Shown: piece after piece, positions 54,826 to 63,600 of the stretch | How the letters are laid out: every line of letters starts with the position of its first letter | How positions within the stretch are numbered: position 1 is the stretch's first letter | Source of the DNA: Candidatus Eiseniibacteriota bacterium | GTDB taxonomy: Bacteria; Eisenbacteria; RBG-16-71-46; CAIMUX01; WJJG01 | Assembly (NCBI GenBank): GCA_023129715.1 | Contig: JAGMBO010000034.1 | Coordinates: 1-64,000 of the forward strand | DNA: 64,000 nucleotides | Reading direction: 5' to 3' | Notes under the pieces: generated by a model | What the model was told of the DNA's origin: nothing | Databases searched by the model: none | Seen by the model: only the letters and a program-made list of their open reading frames with translations | Translations under genes and position numbers: made by a program

Positions 54826-56082
54826 CTACTTCCCCCGCTTTTCGCAATACAGCCCCGGGAAGCACGCATAGAACGCCGCCGCCTTGGCCAGATGATCGAT
54901 GGGACAGAACTCATCGGGGGCGTGGGCCTGCTCCTCATGCCCCGGCCCGAACCCGATGCAGGGGATCCCATGGTCGCCGCAGATCGCAACCCCATTGGTC
55001 GAGAAGGTCCAGCGCTCAGGGTTCGGCTCATCATCCTGGCGGGTGAAGGGCGCGTCATCGGCAAAGAGTAGCTCGTAGGCCTCGTCCGCGGCCTTCACCG
55101 CCGGGTGACTGCCCGCCACCTTCCAGGCGGGGAAAACCGCCTCGGCGGGATAGACCTTGCCAGTATAGGCCGGCTTCTCATACCGCCGCACGCGCCACGT
55201 GCAGGCGCCTTCCTCCGCCGCCCATCCGAACTGGTGGGCGAGGTGCTGCATCCCTGCCAGCACCGAGTCGCGCGTCTCCCCAATCGTGATCCGCCGGTCG
55301 ATGTGTGCGCGCGCGGTGTCGGGGACCGCGCACAGGCTCGGGCCTTCACCAAGCATATAGGTCACCGCGAGGCTCCCCTGCCCCAGGAAATCATCGGTCG
55401 GCAGCTGCTCGCTCAGCCGTTCGAGCCCGCGCACCAGCTCGGCCATCCGGTAGATCGCGTTGCGCCCGCGCTCAGGTGCCGAGGCATGCGCCGAGCGGCC
55501 GCGCACCTCGACCTCGATCTCCATTCGCCCCCGCTGCCCACGGTAGACGCGGCAGGCGGTCGGTTCGGTCAGCACGCAGACCTCGGGTTTCAAGCCCTCT
55601 TCTTTGATGAGGTGGTGCCAGCAGAGCCCGTCGCAGTCCTCCTCCATCACCGTGCCGGTGACATACAGCGTGTACTTCTTGGCGAGATCGAGCTCCTTGA
55701 TGATCCGCCCGCCCGTGATGAGCGCCGCCATGCCCCCCTTCTGGTCCGCCGCCCCGCGGCCCCACACACGGCCATCGAGGATCCGCCCCCCGTGGGGCTC
55801 GACGCTCCAGGCCTCAGGGTCCCCGACATCGACCGTATCGATGTGCGCATCCATCGCGATCGTCACCGGCCCCTCGCCGATCCGGCCGATGACGCTGCCC
55901 AGGCCGTCGATGCGCACCTCATCGAACCCCGCCGCGGTCATCGCCGTGCGGATCCGTCCGATGACCTGCTCCTCCTGGCCGCTCAGTGACGGGATGCGGA
56001 TGAGATCCCCCAGCAGCAGCGCGGTGTCTTCCTGGTAGGCCTGAGCGCGGGAGACGATCTCACGGCAGAGTTTCGACTTCAT
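54826..56082 (-). CDS. ygeY: M20-family hydrolase of the YgeY type
   Basis: A 418-residue cytoplasmic metallohydrolase. The ATG at 56080-56082 has GAGGAG upstream. It follows the YgeY family (selenium-metabolism-linked M20 hydrolases) closely: AMDAHIDTVDVGD with the first metal-binding His, RGAADQKGGMAALI with the bridging Asp, VTGTVMEEDCDGLCW with the catalytic and metal-binding Glu pair, TACRVYRGQRGRMEIEVEV, SAPERGRNAIYRM, CIGFGPGHEEQAHAPDE with the last His. Length and motifs are complete. The true substrate of YgeY enzymes is unsettled; the family name comes from genomic co-occurrence with selenium-dependent molybdenum hydroxylases. No other such gene is in the window. Confidence 0.85.
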   Translation of the reverse strand: MKSKLCREIVSRAQAYQEDTALLLGDLIRIPSLSGQEEQVIGRIRTAMTAAGFDEVRIDGLGSVIGRIGEGPVTIAMDAHIDTVDVGDPEAWSVEPHGGRILDGRVWGRGAADQKGGMAALITGGRIIKELDLAKKYTLYVTGTVMEEDCDGLCWHHLIKEEGLKPEVCVLTEPTACRVYRGQRGRMEIEVEVRGRSAHASAPERGRNAIYRMAELVRGLERLSEQLPTDDFLGQGSLAVTYMLGEGPSLCAVPDTARAHIDRRITIGETRDSVLAGMQHLAHQFGWAAEEGACTWRVRRYEKPAYTGKVYPAEAVFPAWKVAGSHPAVKAADEAYELLFADDAPFTRQDDEPNPERWTFSTNGVAICGDHGIPCIGFGPGHEEQAHAPDEFCPIDHLAKAAAFYACFPGLYCEKRGK

Positions 56083-56363
56083 GCAGCGGCACTCCTCATG
56101 CGGGCAGTTCTCATCGGGCAATGTTCGGCAATCGAGCAGACGGCACCACAATCGCCCGGGTGGCGGTCGGCCCGGCGCCCTGGCACCCTGGCACCGTGGC
56201 GCGCGCGATCCCTGCAGCGCCCGGTGGATCGGACTCTACCACCTCGGGCCCCGATCTGCCCATGGCGATGGATACCTCGGGGATTCCGCCGGAACTGCCC
56301 TGCCCGTTGCCCGCTGTTCCCGAACTCGAGGGCTTGCTAGACTCCCGGGCAAGGAGGTCCTCC

Positions 56364-56570
56364 ATGTTCCTCTGGACGGCAATGGATCGGCGCGTGCGGC
56401 GACTGGGACTCCTCGATACCAAGCTCGCTCAGGGTGCGGCGATGTGTGTTGCGATCATCCTCGTAAAGCTCATCCCTGAGATCACAAGCCTCGGCATCGG
56501 GTGGTTCGTCGCCCTCGCGGTCTTGCTCGGGATCCGGCCGGTGATCAAGGCCTTCGGGCCCGAGTCGTAG
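56364..56570 (+). CDS. Small two-helix membrane protein
   Basis: A 68-residue protein. The start at ATG 56364 is set by a perfect AAGGAGG 6 bases upstream; the 81 upstream in-frame codons are low-complexity and not part of it. After a basic N-terminus (MDRRVRRLGLL) it has two hydrophobic stretches (GAAMCVAIILVKLIPEI and IGWFVALAVLLGIRPVI) separated by a short turn. Function is unknown. The stop codon lies inside the first unit of the 18-bp tandem array. Confidence 0.7.
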   Translation: MFLWTAMDRRVRRLGLLDTKLAQGAAMCVAIILVKLIPEITSLGIGWFVALAVLLGIRPVIKAFGPES

Positions 56571-56689
56571 CTGGAGCCTAGGTCGTGGCCGGGGCCAAGT
56601 CGTGGCCGGGGCTCAGGTCGTAGCCGGAGCCCAAGTCGTGGCCGGGCTCCGAATCGTAGCCGGAGCCCAGGTCGTGGCCCGCGCCAACG
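56565..56689. repeat. 18-bp tandem array starting at a stop codon
   Basis: Seven units of 17-18 bp begin at 56565, 56583, 56600, 56618, 56636, 56654 and 56672. Each is close to TCGTGGCCGGAGCCCAAG, with TCGTGG and TCGTAG forms mixed. The first unit contains the last sense codon and the TAG stop of the small membrane protein gene. On the minus strand a six-residue repeat (GSGYDL/EPGHDL) could be read, but no gene-like start exists. Confidence 0.9.
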
Positions 56690-56858
56690 CCCCCGGGAAC
56701 GCCCACCACCGGTGCGAATTCGAGTGCTGGACCGGAGACGGTTCTCAGGGTATACTTAGTTGTGTGAGGTAAGACTTCAGGAATGTAGCGATCGTGTCGC
56801 ACGGATGACTCCCTCTAACGGGTGACATCTCATTTCCCTCGCCCGGGAGGAGACCATC

Positions 56859-57245
56859 ATGGCCTTCACGGTCTACTATGATGACGATCTCAAGTGCATC
56901 GTGGGCTTCTTCGTGGGCAGACTCGATCTCGAATCCAGCCAGGAGTACATCCAGGAGATCCTGCGCGTGCTCGCCGAGCGGAACTGCGACCACTTCCTCA
57001 GCGATCTACGGGAGGCGGAGCTGGCCCTCTCGACGGCGCAGATCTATGATCTCCCCGAGACGCTCGACACCCTGGGGCTCCACCACGGTGTGAGACGAGC
57101 CATCTTGGTCCGGCGGCGAACCCCCGATATGGATTTCTACGAGACGGCCTCGATCAATCGTGGCTATCAGGTGCGGGTCTTCGACCGGCAGGAGTCGGCA
57201 GTAGAGTGGCTGCACTCCGAGGTAAAGACCCGCCAGAAGGACTGA
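56859..57245 (+). CDS. SpoIIAA/STAS-like small protein
   Basis: A 128-residue cytoplasmic protein starting at ATG 56859 with GGGAGGAG 6 bases upstream. The pattern of alternating strands and helices (FTVYYDDDLKCIVGFFVGRL, then ERNCDHFLSDLREAELA, then RRAILVRRRTPDMDFYETAS and a terminal EWLHSEV helix) fits the SpoIIAA-like/STAS group found in many environmental bacteria. Its function is unknown; members are thought to bind lipids or act in regulation. It precedes the cupin gene by about 150 bases in the same direction. Confidence 0.7.
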   Translation: MAFTVYYDDDLKCIVGFFVGRLDLESSQEYIQEILRVLAERNCDHFLSDLREAELALSTAQIYDLPETLDTLGLHHGVRRAILVRRRTPDMDFYETASINRGYQVRVFDRQESAVEWLHSEVKTRQKD

Positions 57246-57397
57246 TCCTCACTCCCCCCCTCCCGCCTCGCACTCGAGCCCCGGTGGACGCGCTGCCCCG
57301 CGCGCGCTATGGTGCCGCCGTCGATGGGCCGGGGACCCGCAATCGCTGCCCTTTTGCCCCCCGGCGCCACAGCGTTCCGCGGACCGGAGGTGTCGCT

Positions 57398-58210
57398 ATG
57401 TTCTCTCATCGCAGACGTTCCCCTGGACCCATGGTCCTCACTGCCGGATTGGCGATCCTCGCGCTGGCCGCGGCCGCCCCCTTCGGCGCCGTCCGCGCAG
57501 ACGATGGTTCGGCTGGTGAGGCGATCCCGCAGATGCTGGCCACCTTCTGCACCGGCTACGCGGATGCGGTCCCCGAGAGTTCGGCCCTGGTCGTTCAGTT
57601 CCGTCTCACCGAACCCGATACGGCCTACTACATCGAAGTGCGGCCCGTGCGGGTCGTTGAGTCGCACCCCGGCACGCATGCGTCCCCGTCGCTTACCCTG
57701 ACGATGTCGGCGGCGACACTGCACCGCATCCATGACGGCACCTTGACCGCCTTTACCGCCGCGGCGAAGGCGGCTGCTGATCGGCCGGCGCTGCTGGAGT
57801 TCACCGTCCACGCCGCCATCGAACAGGTCGGCGATCCCACCAGCGCGATGCTCGGGTTCCTGCAGCACTTCTTCACCCCGAGCCGCCCTGAACGAATCGT
57901 GCTCGATGAGGCTCACGCCCGCGTCATCCATGGTGCGCACGCCATCCCGCTCTACTACGCCGTAGGCTTCCGCAGCGCCTGGTACAAGATCAAGCCGGGC
58001 CAGCAGCTCAACGAACCCGGAGACACCAATCCCTTCCCCCAGGCGTTCGTGATTATCGGCGGGCAGGGACGTGCGAAGATCGGGGATGTCGAAGTCGAGG
58101 TCCGCCCCGGCGAGAGCTACTACATCCCGCCCGGCTCCGATCACATCCTCTGGCCGGCGGGCGAAGCGGGCCTCAAGGTGATCTGGCTTGCCTGGGGGCC
58201 CGGAGCCTAG
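57398..58210 (+). CDS. Exported cupin-domain protein
   Basis: A 270-residue protein. The ATG at 57398 has GGAGG 7 bases upstream; the open frame upstream overlaps the previous gene and is excluded. A signal peptide (LTAGLAILALAAAAPFGAVRA) is followed by an alpha/beta region of about 120 residues resembling an SCP2-type fold. The C-terminal cupin has YKIKPGQQLNEPGDTN, GQGRAKIGDVEVEVRPGESY and IPPGSDHILWPAGEAG. A His in SDH and possible Glu/Gln ligands could bind a metal, but the first cupin motif lacks the usual two His, so catalysis is doubtful. A ligand-binding role is possible. Confidence 0.75.
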   Translation: MFSHRRRSPGPMVLTAGLAILALAAAAPFGAVRADDGSAGEAIPQMLATFCTGYADAVPESSALVVQFRLTEPDTAYYIEVRPVRVVESHPGTHASPSLTLTMSAATLHRIHDGTLTAFTAAAKAAADRPALLEFTVHAAIEQVGDPTSAMLGFLQHFFTPSRPERIVLDEAHARVIHGAHAIPLYYAVGFRSAWYKIKPGQQLNEPGDTNPFPQAFVIIGGQGRAKIGDVEVEVRPGESYYIPPGSDHILWPAGEAGLKVIWLAWGPGA

Positions 58211-58260
58211 CAACGCATGGAGCATAACAGGGCCAGGGCGTAGGGGAGCCTTCAGGCAAT

Positions 58261-58359
58261 GGCGGTGCCGCAGCGAGACATCCCAGCAAAGGTGCCGCAG
58301 GGGAGGCATCGCAGCGGAGACATCCCAGCGAAGGTGCCGCAGGGGAGCCCTTACAGCAA
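58261..58359. repeat. 42-bp tandem duplication after the cupin gene
   Basis: Two 42-bp units, 58276-58317 and 58318-58359, both begin AGACATCCCAGC and share AAGGTGCCGCAGGGGAG. A partial unit precedes them from 58261. They lie in the 212-base gap between the convergent cupin gene and the double-module gene, about 60 bases past the cupin stop. Confidence 0.8.
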
Positions 58360-58422
58360 AGGGCTCCCCGCGGAGTACCTGCAGCGCAGGCCCTGCAACT
58401 GAGAACCTGCTCCGCTCCTCGC

Positions 58423-60186
58423 CTACTTGATCATGATCACGCGCCGCACCATCTCGCGCCCGCCCATCGCCAGGCGCGAGAAGTAGATCCCATCCGCCAC
58501 CCGCCGGCCCTGATTATCGGTGCCCGCCCAACTCAGGCGGTACTCGCCGGGCGCATGCGGCGCGTTGCGCAGGCTGGCGACGCGGCGGCCGGTGACATCG
58601 AGGATCTCGAGCGCGACCGGCACAGTCCCGTCGGTGCCGGGGATGGCATAGCGGATCTCGACTCCAGCGCTCGAGGGATTCGGAGTGATCGGCGCCAGAT
58701 ACAACCCGCGCTGATCCATATCCGCCGCCTCGTGCTGATCCCCGATCGCGGAGAGTCCCGGGCAGATCGAGATCACGGCATGTACGGCGTAGGGCGCCTG
58801 ATACAGAATCGACCCGCCCGGACCGGGGCAGAAGTTCGAGGTGCACGATTCAAAGGGCGGCTCCACATAGACCCAGGGAACCCCGTGGGCGGCGAAGAAC
58901 TGCCCCGATCCCGTCATCCCGCAGTCCCATTGCACGGTGAAGTTGTCGGACTGACGGACGAAGGTGAAGCGCGGGGCGAGCCAGTACTCGTGATCGAAGA
59001 TGCCGCCGAGCTCACCAGTCATCCAGATCGTCATCGCTCCCACGCTTGCCTCAACGAGGGAAAGATCCACCGCCACATCCCACAACTCGGACTCAATCCC
59101 CCCGAAGTACGTCACCGTGATCGGCTCGCTGCTGACCAGGCTGAGCTCGACGATCTCGGTCTCGATCGTATCGCCATGCTCCGCAGGGCCCATGCGTTCG
59201 ACGATCGTATCGACGCGGGTGAGATCGTCAGCGGGGCAGAAGGGACTCGTCCAGAGCGGCGAGCCATGAAGGCAGATGACGCCGTCGAAGGGATCCGAGC
59301 CTGGGCCGAAGAAATCGGCCGGCAGCGGCTCGCCGGCGAAGTTCCAGAAGCTCGGGACCGGATCAGTCTCGAAGAGATCGAAGCCGGGCAGGACCGCCTC
59401 GGGCCCCGGCGGGCAGAGCGAGCTGACCGTGTGCACCATGTACAGGGATCCGTAGGATTGCAGCGCGCCCCGATGGGGGCAGAAGTTCGAACGGCAGCTT
59501 CCGGAAACTGGATCCCGATACTCCCAGGGAACATCCAAAGCAGAGAGCAAATCAGGCATGCCCCCATCGCCGAGATCCCAGGAGTAAGAGAGGCCGCTAT
59601 CGAGATTCTCGAAGACTAGGAGGGGATAGAGCTCGTAGTACGCATCGAACGTGCCCCCGGCAGCCGTCTCGTGGCGCAGGACCATCTCACCGAGACTCGG
59701 CGCGGTCGGGGAAAGCACCAGTGTCACGTCCCAGAGTTCGGACTCCATCCCCCCGAAGTACGTCACCGTGATCGGCTCGATGCTGACCAGGCTGAGCTCG
59801 ACGATCTCGATCGGGATGGTGGCCTCCGCCCCGATTCCGGGAAGCGGCGCATCCATCGACCGCAAGACGATCTGGTCAACGAAGGAGAGATCATCATTGG
59901 GACAGTAGAAACTTGTCCCGAGCGGTGAGCCGCACAGACAAACGACCCCGTCGAAGGGATCCGAGCCGGGGCCGAAGAAATCTGCCGGGATGGGTTGGCT
60001 CGTGAAGTCCCGATAGGTCGTCGTGCCGTCGGTGGAATAGAGATCACAGCCCGCAAGGACGTCTTGGGCCTGTGCGCACCGCGGGCTGAAGAACTCCAGG
60101 GGCCCCCAGGCAACCGCAGGTCCCACTGCAGCAACGATGACACCGAGAAGAAACCATGAACCGAGGGAAGCGAAGTTGCGGGACAT
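58423..60186 (-). CDS. Secreted protein with a duplicated PADFFGPGSDPFDG module and FlgD-like tail
   Basis: A 587-residue exported protein. The ATG at 60184-60186 has CAGGAGGAT 6 bases upstream, so the 19 upstream codons are dropped. After the signal peptide come two homologous modules of about 220 residues. Each has PADFFGPGSDPFDGV, GSPLxTSxxCPxDDL, EIVELSLVSxEPITVTYFGG, a large beta-sandwich, and a closing Cys-rich SNFCP. The last 85 residues are FlgD-like (TPNPSSAGVEIRYAI ... RRVIMIK). I know no named family for the module, although similar sequences occur in related phyla. Its function is unknown. Upstream lies the 28-bp tandem array at 60289. Confidence 0.8.
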   Translation of the reverse strand: MSRNFASLGSWFLLGVIVAAVGPAVAWGPLEFFSPRCAQAQDVLAGCDLYSTDGTTTYRDFTSQPIPADFFGPGSDPFDGVVCLCGSPLGTSFYCPNDDLSFVDQIVLRSMDAPLPGIGAEATIPIEIVELSLVSIEPITVTYFGGMESELWDVTLVLSPTAPSLGEMVLRHETAAGGTFDAYYELYPLLVFENLDSGLSYSWDLGDGGMPDLLSALDVPWEYRDPVSGSCRSNFCPHRGALQSYGSLYMVHTVSSLCPPGPEAVLPGFDLFETDPVPSFWNFAGEPLPADFFGPGSDPFDGVICLHGSPLWTSPFCPADDLTRVDTIVERMGPAEHGDTIETEIVELSLVSSEPITVTYFGGIESELWDVAVDLSLVEASVGAMTIWMTGELGGIFDHEYWLAPRFTFVRQSDNFTVQWDCGMTGSGQFFAAHGVPWVYVEPPFESCTSNFCPGPGGSILYQAPYAVHAVISICPGLSAIGDQHEAADMDQRGLYLAPITPNPSSAGVEIRYAIPGTDGTVPVALEILDVTGRRVASLRNAPHAPGEYRLSWAGTDNQGRRVADGIYFSRLAMGGREMVRRVIMIK

Positions 60187-60288
60187 GGGGCAATCCTCCT
60201 GTGGCTGGATCTGCGCGGGGCAGATCGAAACGGACCGAGTCACGGGGGATCAGAAGTACACACTACAGATGGAGTTTAGCATAATCGG

Positions 60289-60445
60289 CGACCATCCGCA
60301 ATGCTCGTCTCATGCAGCCATTGCGGTAATGCCCGTCTCACACAGCCATCGCGGTAATGCCCGTCTCACACAGCCATCGCGGTAATGCTCGTCTCATGCA
60401 GCCATCCCGGTGATCCTCGTGTCATGCAGCAATCGCTGCATGCCT
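60289..60445. repeat. 28-bp tandem array upstream of the double-module gene
   Basis: Five units of exactly 28 bp start at 60306, 60334, 60362, 60390 and 60418, with a partial unit from 60289. Each reads CGTCTCA(T/C)(G/A)CAGCCAT, then CGCGGTAATGCC. The middle two are nearly identical and the ends have drifted. The array lies 100-260 bases upstream of the minus-strand start at 60186, in its promoter or leader, and upstream of the divergent gene at 60643. It has no spacers, so it is not CRISPR. Confidence 0.9.
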
Positions 60446-60642
60446 GCCGGCGGCGCCAGGTCTCGCTTGCTTCCCCGGCCTTCGGTGACTAGACTCTCCG
60501 TGTAGTCTGATTTGGGCGACGGCGCGTCCCCTCGCAGAGGGGCACGGCGCGATTGTACCCCCCTCTCTTCGACGCGGGATTCGCTGGCCCTCACCTCGCG
60601 ACAGTCTAGCGAACTCGGTGCTGCTCACTTGGGAGGTGTATG

Positions 60643-63600
60643 ATGGCCTACCGTCCTTTCCCGTTCCCGGTTTCGTCCCCACCCCATCCCAACGTCAGTC
60701 GCTGCGCAGCGTTCCTCCTGCTCCTCTGTCTGACAACCTGCGCCGCATCGCTTGCCGCTGCCGCACCGGCGCCCGAACTCGACCTGACCACCCACGTGAC
60801 CAGCGAGGGGCGTGTGCTCATCCGCTGGTATGTGGGCAATCAGTTCGAGCTTCCAACCGATCACTACACCCTTCTGTGGACCTACGGCGCCTCCTCGGGC
60901 GAGATCGAACTCGATGCCGCCACTCACGCTCACGAGCTCGACATCCTGGCAATCGACGCAGCTCTCGATGCGCAGCTCGAGGTGCGAGTCGAGGCGCGCG
61001 ACGCGTCCAATCGGGTCGTCGCACTCACGCCGACGGAGACGACCTCGGCGAAGATGCCTCTGCCGAACGAGCACATGCGCTCCGGCCCGCGCCTGCCGAT
61101 CCTCGAGGTCTCGCTGGTCGATTTCGATCAGACGCAGTTCCGCACGCTCTTTGCCACCGTGCACGTCGACTCGTCGGGCTACTTCCCAGTCAATCCCCTG
61201 CCGCCCTCGGCGTTCTCAGTCTACGAGGACGGCGAGCTGCAGACCGATTGCTTCGCCGTCGATCCCACCGGCGCGCGCCTGCTCGACTTCGTCTACCTCA
61301 TCGACCATAGCGGGAGCATGTGCACGGAGATCCAGGACGTCGTCGATAACGCCGAGGCCTTCGCCGAGAGCCTGGTGGCGCACGACTACGCCGTCGAGTT
61401 CGGCTATGTCAAGTTCGGCCAGTCGGAGAATGGCGGCAATCCGATCATCATGAACGGCGGCGCGCTCTACGAAACTGTCGCCGAGCTGATGACCGATCTC
61501 GAGGCGGTCTGCGGCGGAGGGACGGAGCCGGGCTGTGCCGCGGTGCTCAATGCCCAGGACGAGATCCAGTTCCGCCCAGGGTCCCAACGCGTCTTTCTGC
61601 TGATCACCGATGAGGACAGCGACGGCGGCGACTGCGGTCTGGCAGTCGAGGTCTGCAATGCCAACGGCACGGTCGTCCACTGCGCCGTCGGCTGCAGCTT
61701 TGGGCATGCCCAGCAGGACTACTGTGCGACCGATCCCGGAGATCCCGGCCTCGCCCCCGGCACCGGCGGACATCTCTATGCCGTGGCCGGGCCCTACAGC
61801 GACATCCTCAATCACATCGAGCTCGCCCTGGGCAGCAACTATGTCATCCGCTATTGCACGGACAATCTCGAGATGTGCGTCGAGCGCGCGGTGCTCATCG
61901 AGGTGACCGCCTATGGCGAGACCGAGAGCGTGGGCACGACCTACACGCCCGGGGGCGCCCCGATCATCGAGCGCACGGCGGAAACGATCGCCCTCAGTGA
62001 AGTGCCCCAGGTGGAAGGGGCCCCGTTGCCGATCTGCGCCGAGATCGTCGATTGCGTTGCCCCCGGCATCGCGGAGGTGACGCTCTACTACCGGATGAGC
62101 GGGAGTGGGGCGCCCTACACGCTGACCGGGATGGTCGACCAAGGGGGCGGGCTCTACTGCGCCGACATCCCCGGCGAGGATGTCGCCTATCCGGGCGTCG
62201 ATTACTACATCAAGGCGACCGACGGCGAGGTGGCTTCCTACGACCCCTCGACCGATCCACAGGGCAACCCCTACTCCATCGCGGTTCTGCCCAACGTGGC
62301 ACCCGTCATCGAGCACGATCCGGTCGGATTCGCCCCGGCCGGCGAGGATGTCCTGATCACCGCGACGGTCACCGACGGTACGCACTTTGTCGATGCCGTC
62401 TCCCTCTTCTACCGGCCCGGAGACACGATCCTCTACACGGAGATCGGAATGACGCCGCTCGGCGGCAACATGTACTCCGCCTCCATCCCGGGAAGCGTGG
62501 TTCAGGCTCCCGATGGGGTCGACTACTACCTCTGGGCCACCGATAACCTCGGCCTGACCGCGACGCTCCCGACTCCCGACGACCCCTTCCACATCAACGT
62601 CGGAGAGGAGGGATACTGCCTGGCCGTGGATCCCTGGGACATCTACGGCCAGGTGATCGTCAGCCCGGGTAACCAGAGCGGCGTTGATCTCGTCACGATC
62701 ACCGTCACCGACTGCCTGGGCAGCCCGGTTCCGGATGCTCTCGTCGAGATCGACTTCTCGGAGTGCGATGGCACCTGCATCGATTTCCCCAACGACGGAC
62801 TCGCGGGCGTGACCGATGAGTTCGGCGCCGTCACCCTCGATCCCCGGGTCGGATTCTGCGGCGCCTGCCTCGTGCATGTGCGCGTCAACGGTGTGATCGC
62901 CACCTCCTACGACCAAACCGTAACTCCCGACTGGAACGGAATCGGTTCCGACGGGGTCGTCGATCAGACCGACCAGGACTACTTCGAGAGCATCTACCCC
63001 GGCGGGTATGATCAATGCCTCGACTTCAATGCCAACGCAATGCTCGACCCGGACGACGAGCTGCTCTTCTACACGGCTCTTGGCTTCGATGAGAACGACC
63101 GGCTGTGCAAAGAGATCGCACCCGAATTCTGCAGCGTGGAGCCCTGGGACACCTATGGGCTGGCCTTCGTCAGCCCCGGCAGCCAGAGCGGCGTGGATAC
63201 GGTCAGGGTGATGATCCTGGATACGATCGGCGCCTCGGTTCCCGAGGCGACCGTGACTCTCGATTTCTCCGCCTGTGACAGCCTGTGTATCGACACACCC
63301 GACGCCGGGCTGGTCGAGCTCACCGACGAGGAGGGTGTGGCGGTGCTCGACCCGCGCGTCGGCGGGTGCGAGGAGTGTGCGGTGATCGTGCGGGCGAACA
63401 ACGTGATCATCGGCATTTACGGGCCGGTGAGAAGCCCCGACTGGCACGGCCAGCGCGGGGACGGGGTCGTGGATGCCTTCGACGAGGCCTTCTTCCTCGA
63501 TGCCCTGCTGAGTCAAGATCAATGCGCCGACTACACGGGAGACGGATTTGTCGGGCCCGACGATGAGGCGATGTTCTACCAGGCCCTGCGTGCGCCCGAT

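Noticed and set aside
60289-60445. CRISPR array (also considered for 12006-12218, 23821-23971 and 56565-56689)
   Set aside because: Repeats are head-to-tail with no unique spacers, and no cas genes are nearby.
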